This document shows, in pieces, positions 56,411 through 64,000 of a stretch of 64,000 nucleotides of DNA. Under the pieces are notes generated by a model, which did no database searches, was not told where the DNA came from, and saw only the letters and a list, made by a program, of their open reading frames with translations. Position 1 is the first letter of the stretch, and each line of letters opens with the position of its first letter. The translations under genes and the position numbers were made by a program. The DNA comes from Fratercula arctica (taxonomy: Eukaryota; Chordata; Aves; Charadriiformes; Alcidae), in NCBI GenBank assembly GCA_947846985.1, contig CANTUZ010000007.1, positions 33,298,355 through 33,362,354 of the forward strand, written 5' to 3'.

Positions 56411-56604
56411 GGAGGGTGGTGAGACACTGGAACAGGTTGTCCAGAGAACTTCTGGATGCTCCTTCCCTGGAGGTGTTCAAGGCCAGGCTGGATGGGGCTT
56501 CGAGCAACCTGGTCTAGTGAGAAGCGTTCCTGCCCATGGCAAGGGAATTGGAACTAGATGATCTTTAAGGTCCCTTCCAACCCAAACCATTCTATGATTC
56601 TATG
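56411..56604 (+). mobile_element. 5'-truncated CR1 LINE fragment (3' end)
   Basis: The segment starts near GGAGGGTGGTGAGACACTGG and runs through GTTCAAGGCCAGGCTGGATG, then the conserved AACTAGATGATCTTTAAGG block. It ends in two tandem ATTCTATG octamers at 56589-56604, the hallmark of the avian CR1 3' terminus. CR1 is a non-LTR retrotransposon that integrates without a poly-A tail and is usually heavily 5' truncated. This copy is only the 3' non-coding end, about 195 bases, and cannot move on its own. Its orientation matches DCX. No clear target-site duplication was seen. This is the strongest indication that the genome is avian. Confidence 0.93.
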
Positions 56605-59600
56605 AAAGACTCTCCCAGGGCACCCTTCTAGTGGGTAAGGAAAGCCAAGACATCATCTTAGTCTTTTAAGCAGACAACACACACTGCATGTGGGGCCGGG
56701 AGCAGTTCTCACAGCCACAGTTTTACTTCCTCCCTTCCTCACCATCTTCCCCAAATGAAAGCCGGCAGAGGAGTGTTTGTGGGGATACTGATTCTGACCC
56801 TCTCATGCACCAGGTCGGTGCTGTGGTGTGGGCTACAGAGGTAAGGATTCCTTGGGGAAACCAGGGACCAGCTGTGAGACGAAGTCAGGGTGAGGCTATT
56901 GGTCTCCTCCAGCCCCTTAGAGCTTCTTACAAGTAGTAAAGGCTTGGTGTAGCTTTTCACTCTTCTGGGCTTGTTGGTCAGCTAATGGTAATATTCTTTC
57001 CGTGCTCCTGAAGATGGCGGGGGTTTCTTGCAGGCACACACCAAACCATTCAATCCTGGTACAGGGTGTTTTCTTTGAGTTTTAACCAGGGTTACCAACG
57101 CCTCTCCATCACCATCAGTACCATTGTTACAGTTAAAGAAAAACTCGCACAAAGCTCAGCAGGAGCCTTTCTCTTTTATGAAGATATGCACAATAGGATT
57201 GGCAACAGCTATAGGTTTTAGGAGCTTGTTGCTAAAAATCCCATTAACTGGAAATTCCAGCCCGTTCCATTCAGCCTGACCATAAGCAGGCTGATAGGCT
57301 CCCTGTGCCCCTACTTTCAAGACTCCCATTTCAAGTAGTGTTGCTTGACCTTGGCCATGTAGTCATGCTACTTCCAAAGTCTCTGGTGCTCTTTTGTGGT
57401 CCAGAACTACTGTTTCCTCTCAAGAGTGACAAGGGGGGACAACTAGGAAGAATGGTTTGACAGTTCTCTGAATTGTTAAGTGTTTTTTGGGGCAATTTGT
57501 GGTAGAAATCTTTCCTTTCATAATCTGAATTTGTCACCTAGAATTTCTGGTTTTATGGCTTTCTGACTTGAGAAAGGGTAATCTTTTATATATTGGTGTT
57601 GATGGCTGTGCTCCTTATGCCCCCAAACTGCACAGCACATTTATCCTCAGCCTAATACCCTCATGAATGCAAGAGCAAGCCTTTCTTCTAGGTAAAAAGA
57701 ATCAACACCCTGAATATCTGTTTCATAGTCCCCTCCATATGTATATGGAATGGGAATAACAAACTAACCTTTCTTCCAGAGGCTAATTGGATTTCTCACA
57801 GTTTGGAAGCACCACTAATTCACCAGATATATTAAATTCAGCTTTAACATTCCTACCGGGTAGCTTGGCTACTGACCTTTCCTCCCCCTTGCTTTTTATT
57901 CTATTCTGTTTCAAACTTATCCGTTTCCAACACTTAAATAAACAGGCACCTTGTGCCACAGCCCTTTTGAGAGCAGTGTTTCTTCACGCATGAAGTCTTA
58001 CAAGCTGCTGTGCACATATATGCATGAATATTTCTTATTCCACTTAAATAAGCATCACAAATGCTTATTACAGAAATAATGCATATTGGTCAGAAGCTGG
58101 TGTCCCTGCTGTGGTTTAGTCTTATTATAACAAAATAGTCCAAGTGGACATAAAGCACTCATAATCAACCTACTGTAGTTATACAGCCTAATTAAGAGGG
58201 TCTGCATTTTTCACCAACAAAAAGGTGTAAAAACTCCCTCTTGCATCAAAGAAAACACCTGATCATGCTGACTTGCCCAGAATTTTCTCTTCTGAAGGTG
58301 AGAAAGGACGAAAAAGTCTCTACAGAAGAGTGGAATTTGATTGTTTCAATCAAACTATGTGGACTTAAATGTAACAATGGCTCTCCACAAATACAAGAAA
58401 AAGTTGAGATCTCTGAATGTTTTAAAGAATGGAAATCTCACTGAATGTTTCTAGTGAGAGGTCAAATTACGGGCCCTGAAACCTAGACGGTAGAGATGAT
58501 TTTTCCTACCCTTCATGATGGCTCACTGCAAACACAGTAGTGAGGGGACAGCACAACCATGGTCCTGCCAGGTTTCCATGTGGATGTTTGGTGGCATCGG
58601 AGAGCAGAGATGGAAGAGCAGATCCCTTACTGCTGAGTAGCTCAGAGAAGGGCTCCCCAAAGTGTAATTGCACGTACTTCTATGGCATGGGCTGGGCATG
58701 CAGGAGTGCTCCTGATCCATTTTTGAATGTCAACAACTGTGCTTTTTCTGCTCATCTTTCTACTGCTTATCCATTTTAAGCAGTATTTTTTCATGAAAGT
58801 GGATAAGTAATTCTCTTTCTGTGAATGCAAATGTGGAATCTATTGAGTATGTGTGTGTGAGCGCATACTTTAAAGAAATAATTGAATCCAAACATCTCTT
58901 CTTTTTAAATGCAGGAAACCAGAATCTAATAAAATGTAAATCAATTCAGTGTCTGCTTTGGGCTTGCAGTCTTCAGACTGTTAAAAATAAAGTATTAAGT
59001 GCTGTGCATTCCAGTATCAACATCTTTATTTTCCATCATGTCCCCTTAACCCCTTAAGGCTTCTGAGATCTTTTTCCTTCTGGACACGTGGTGAAGAGCT
59101 TGACAGAGAAGAGAAAGCAGTTAATTCAAAGTCTGCTCTGCATGTTCATTAATTCCCAATATTCACTCTGGCACATGACCTTGCTGAGTCTTCCTGTGGA
59201 CAAGTCTGTATATGTTTGGTTTCTGTACTGTGCTTTATTGATTGCAAACACCCAACTGATTAATTGTAAAGTACCGTTGCCTTTGTGATTTAGAACTTTG
59301 GCTTCTCAGACCTGAAATAAACATACTGCTGCCAATTCGACTTGGGGTACAGGTGTTGGAGTATAAATAAGTCCATCAGATTTCTGGTTTGAGTTAAAAC
59401 AGAGTTTAAACAGATTTTAGTTACATGCTCAGCTCAGTTAACCCTCAATGCCTGTCTAGCTGCTCGTCTGACTTCCTTAACTCCATCTAGCATCTAGCAA
59501 CGAAAGAGAAGGGACATGAGCAGGCATCTAAAATATGTTAATTGTTTTTAGCTAACAGATGGTCAGATGTGTTCAGTTTTATAGCATTTATTAAAGCAAC

Positions 59601-60679
59601 TTAGAAAATAAGAGTATGTCTTAATTCAGTTCTGGTCTTGATAGGCTTTATGTGTGTATGGCATGCAAATTGTCTCCTATGGTCTTTCTGGCCTTTAAGG
59701 AAGCTGTTTCTGAAGACAGTTTTTTCCCTGTTCTGAACTCTGGAAGCCTACAAGCTGGAGAAGTATGATGATTTAAAGAAAGCAAATGGACATCTCTTTT
59801 CTTTGAGCATAACCGTTAGATTTGCAGAAACTTAGGGAACAGTTTGAAGCTACCTATGTACCGGTATCGCTTTCTGTCCTGCTGTCTAAATTCTTAAAGA
59901 GGAGGGATATTACAGAGAGAATAGTTAATGAAGTCATTATGACTAAAGTAGAGAGGAGCAGAGGAAGAAGCCTTGCACTGGCCCTCACTTTTCTTAAGAC
60001 TTGTGCAGAGTCAAGCAGATGGTTAAAGATAACCGTCCCCAAGAGGGAAGATATTCAGCCCCCATGTTGAACATGTGGTGGTGTTATTCCAAATCTCCCT
60101 TGCCAGTCTCTGCTGACCATTTAGGTAGAGGCAGAGGCTTTCCTCATTCCATGACATAAGGAAGAGATGAAAAGTCTGGAAGCAGGACTGTGTACATAAA
60201 TCATTGTTCTGAATAATCACTATCTACAGTGTCTGATCATTTATCATTCAGGCTGACCTGGCTCCATCAGCTAAAAATAGGAACCTCTGATAAAGACATT
60301 TCTCAGAAAGGTGAAAAAGACAGTTCAGTTAACCCTCCTGGTGATGTATTCCTCTTCAGAGATGTGCTCTGTCATCTTCTTGACAAACACTGATGGCCAG
60401 TCCAGGCTACCAGAGGCCTCCTGCTAAAGTGGCAGCCACAGGAGTGAAAGGAACCGAAATGTGGCTGGAGCCTATGTTACTGCTGTGATGATCTTCGTAT
60501 TTGTAGACACTGACAGTGAGGGCAACCCATTAGCCATGCAGACCCAGCGAACTCTGTCATTCTGCAGATTATGAAAGGGAACAAAAGAAGCCGGTTAATC
60601 ATAACACCCTTTTAAAGCACAGGAGGTTCTGCCCTGATAGGTGATTCAGACTAAGGCTTAAGTCTTCAGGGTTTTGCTT

Positions 60680-60730
60680 TCTAATTATTGTAAATTATTT
60701 TATTTATTAATCAATTACAATTTTTAAGTA
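60680..60730. promoter_or_regulatory. AT-rich block with clustered TAAT/ATTA cores
   Basis: About six TAAT or ATTA cores in 50 bases, including CTAATTATTG and ATTAATCAATTA. It lies beside unique, non-repetitive sequence with several retained CpGs (about 60430-60600). It is listed only as a candidate homeodomain-responsive element. High AT content makes chance clustering plausible. Confidence 0.2.
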
Positions 60731-63700
60731 CTGATGCTGCCTCCTGGAGGATGGTAGAAACAGCCAGTTATTCACAGCTGTGCAGGTATATATATATCTC
60801 CTGCATATTTACTGCTCCTTTTCCAGGTGAACTCAGATTATCTGTAGCATCACAGATATTTCAGCAAACTGTGAGCTCCCATCCAGTAAGATGCTTGAGG
60901 CAAGCTCCATTTTGTCAAAATCCTGAAAAATGCTTAGTTCTCCAACTGCTGTATTAAAATGAACAAGAAGGCGCAGCATCTCTCAGAAGGCTGCATCTTT
61001 CCTTTCTACAATTAAAGTTGCTGCAGCAGGCAGTAATGGACTGTCACTGCAGAAATCCCCTCTTGTAAATCCTAGCTATATTGTCCTCTCAGGGAAGGTT
61101 TTTCTAATATAAGCAGAGAAGGATTTCATTTAACAAGAAAAGAAACCACACTTAATGAAAACCTAATTGCAGTTTTGTACTCCCTAAAAATTCTGTTAAT
61201 CTCTACCAGCTTCTATTTCTTCCGTAATATATATTATAAAGTTTTTAAAAAATCAAACCTTGACACAAAAAAAATGTTACCATCAAATCTATTAGAAATA
61301 ATTATTTTGTAAGAAATAAATTTGTGCCTTATTGACTGGAGTGTGAAGATTTAAACTTCCTTCATCAGAATCGCTTAAGCTCCAGGAATTGGAGAAAAAA
61401 CATTTCATGCAGTATCGATCCTTTTTAAGTCAATATTGTCTTTTTAACCCTGAATTTCAAATTAAATATTATCCTCCTTTAAACAAAGGCATGCACATAT
61501 ATCTTGGAAATCAATGCTATTTATCCTGTCTACTGTAATTATACACAAGTTTAATTTTTGTTATAAATAAAAAAGCTTGTAGACTTAAAAATGGAAAAAG
61601 ACAAGATCTTACTAATTTGATGGTTTCGAGCGTCATTGCTAAGGGTGCATGATAACAGTCACCAACAAAATCACCATTTTCAGGTAGCAGCACAGGTCTA
61701 TGCACTAGCAGGCTACTATCAGTTTTCGTCTTGTGCTTTAATAAATTTATAGCTAAGAGCAAAATGCAGCACTTTTAAAAACAATGATTTTCAGGTTATC
61801 GGCTGGGGTAAATTTTTGTTGATGTGAACTTTCTTTCAGGGTTTTCATGGTGTTCCAGACTAATTATTGGATATAATTAGAACAGTAGATTAGAGTAAGC
61901 TAAAACAGAACATATATTTTCAAAATAATCCAGACTGCTTGCGGGGAGACTTGTACTATTTTTTTATTTCTACTGAGAAAGCGTGAGAAGAAAGACTTTT
62001 GAAGAATAGAGTTAAGAATACTTATAAGGTTATTCTGGAGTCACCAAAAACCCCTAAAACAATTAATGCAGGGTAGAGGTTTGGCCTTTCTTGTCAAGAA
62101 CAGCCCTGAAATGTTCCATACTGGCTAATAAGGTCTGGAACCAGCTATAACTACAGAGCAGCCCATGGCCCCGCTTCCCAGCTTGCATCCTCTCTAGTTT
62201 GATGTCTTTAATGGGTGAGCATGTCTAGGGCTTTCTCCTGGTGTTTTTCTTCTATGCACCACTCAGGCAAGCTGGCTCTGGCGCTGTGAGATCCAGCACT
62301 TAGGTCACATGTTTTCACAGAGAAAGTTTACTCTAGTGACTTCATATAGACAGCAATACATATGGGGCATGTTTCAGGGACATACATACAGTAATGATCA
62401 AGGATTTAAGTTTAATAAACAAAAGGTAAGTAGAAAATGCCACACAGGTGGTGAACATAAGCAACATAGCTAAAAGTGCATAATATGCAACGCCTGTTAT
62501 TTTCTGAATTTTGCAATGTTTTGCACTATTTAATGAGAGGGGGGTTGTTTTTTGGCTGTTTTTTCTACCATGTTGTGGTGAGTTCTTAATAGTGGAAGTT
62601 ACAGCAGGAAACAAAAGGGAACAAATAAAGCAAATACATAAGTTGTTTCCTGGATATTAGGAGCTCAACAAGTAGATTATCTAATTTCTTTACCAACACC
62701 CAGTACCCATCCTACTATCTGAAGGGACAAGAATGCAGAAAAGTGAATTGCAAGTATCTTTGCTTGACGTGTAATCAGGTTTCTATCCTTGTGCATGCTG
62801 GTAGTTTTCCATCGTGTTTGAACCCTTGATCTGAAGGCTTTCTTCGTTGCCCGGACTTTCTTTTTGCTTGTGGTGGTTGTGAGAATTTCAAGGACAAAAT
62901 ATACGCTTTGACTTATGATGTGGAGACAATAAAAGTACCTGTGGATTCTTACTGATTTTATCTAAAAGGCTGGGAAATTTTTGAACCCTTGCGTTGTGAT
63001 CGAGCTTTGCACTACGTTTAAATGCACAGAGGTTTCTGTACTGAAGGGTGAGCTAAGCAAGCCCTAAGTCTTTTCCATGGCCTAAGTATAGTACTTAGCA
63101 TTCAAATGGGAACGTGTGTATTGAGCCAAACCCAATTCTTTGCAAATGAATCAGTGCATCCTCAGGGGGAGAACCGTAATACCAAGTGCTGGTTTGAAAT
63201 GTCATATTTCTGTGGGAGCATTCTCTATAGGTAACATGCTAACTATTTTCACCCTAATTTTAGGCAAACAGAAATTGGAATTCACTGAAGTTTGCAAAGA
63301 AAATTCTACCTTTGATCAAAGCCATAGCAGATTTCAGCTTGCTCCATTTTAAAAGTCATGCTGATGTGAAAAGCAAGCTTTTCACTAATGTTTGGCATCT
63401 TAACCAGAGCTGGCACTCTTAGGCAGTGCTTTAATTATACATTATATTAACCAGTGTGAAATACTGAACCTTATTAAGAAAGCCAAAAGCCTTCTTTATA
63501 GTTGATTTATTAGAGCTTGAAATTAACTTTTCACAGTCCAGCTCAAATGGATCAGTAGATATGGAAATTCAGCTCTGTCTACAGCAAGTTTCCCCACAGT
63601 TATCTCCAGTGCTCTCTCCAGTCCCTTGCAATGCATCTACCCTCTGCAAAGACTCCAGTGCCCAGACATGCCAAAACACTGGGCATCAGCTGTCAGCCTG

Positions 63701-64000
63701 ATACCTCCATTATAAATGTCAGTGCCAATCTTGTGGTCGCTTGGAATGGTCTCCTGAAAAAATGGAACTTTAAAAAAGAAATGTTTACCCTGGGCTCACT
63801 CTGTGGTTGATGGGCTGTACCAGGCTGGCTGATGTTGGAGATGTTCCGCTCTGGTGTGTTTCCAGATGAGCATTTTTTCTCCTCCCAACACAATACTTAT
63901 TCAGTGTATGGCTGGGATGTCAGGAGATCAGGTTGAAGTCAATGAGGTACTTTGTTGTTCCTCTAGCCCTTGGGGGCAGGTGCTGTGCTGAATACTTGCC

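Overview
The window is vertebrate nuclear DNA, almost certainly from a bird. Two widely spaced exons have canonical GT/AG splice sites. The surrounding sequence is AT-leaning and CpG-poor. One repeat at about 56411-56604 ends in the tandem ATTCTATG octamer typical of avian CR1 retrotransposons. Chicken is a reasonable guess, but the species cannot be fixed from the sequence alone.

The only protein-coding gene I can support is the 5' coding part of DCX (doublecortin), on the + strand. Coding exon 1 (12065-12428) and coding exon 2 (22992-23332) join in phase to encode residues 1-235 of a protein of about 360 residues. They cover the whole N-terminal doublecortin (DC) domain, the linker and most of the C-terminal DC domain. 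I searched by eye for the rest of the C-terminal DC domain and the serine/proline-rich tail and did not find them, so the intron after exon 2 appears to run off the window (at least 40.6 kb).

Layout: 1-10379 is upstream DNA with no recognisable gene. About 10380-10560 is a candidate DCX 5' non-coding exon or proximal promoter, followed by a possible 5'UTR intron. 12065-12428 is coding exon 1. 12429-22991 is intron 1, which carries a degenerate G/T-rich minisatellite at about 12720-13560. 22992-23332 is coding exon 2. 23333-64000 is the start of a very large intron with simple repeats, one CR1 fragment and several AT-rich blocks dense in TAAT/ATTA cores that look like candidate regulatory elements.

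I found no operons, CRISPR arrays, convincing RNA genes or intact mobile elements. The other open reading frames of 60-180 codons look like chance ORFs or low-complexity shadows. I see no clear evidence of a previously undescribed system. The more interesting items are non-coding: the candidate 5' exon, the minisatellite with a G-quadruplex motif, the homeodomain-core clusters, and a possible truncated DCX form made by intron retention or intronic polyadenylation.
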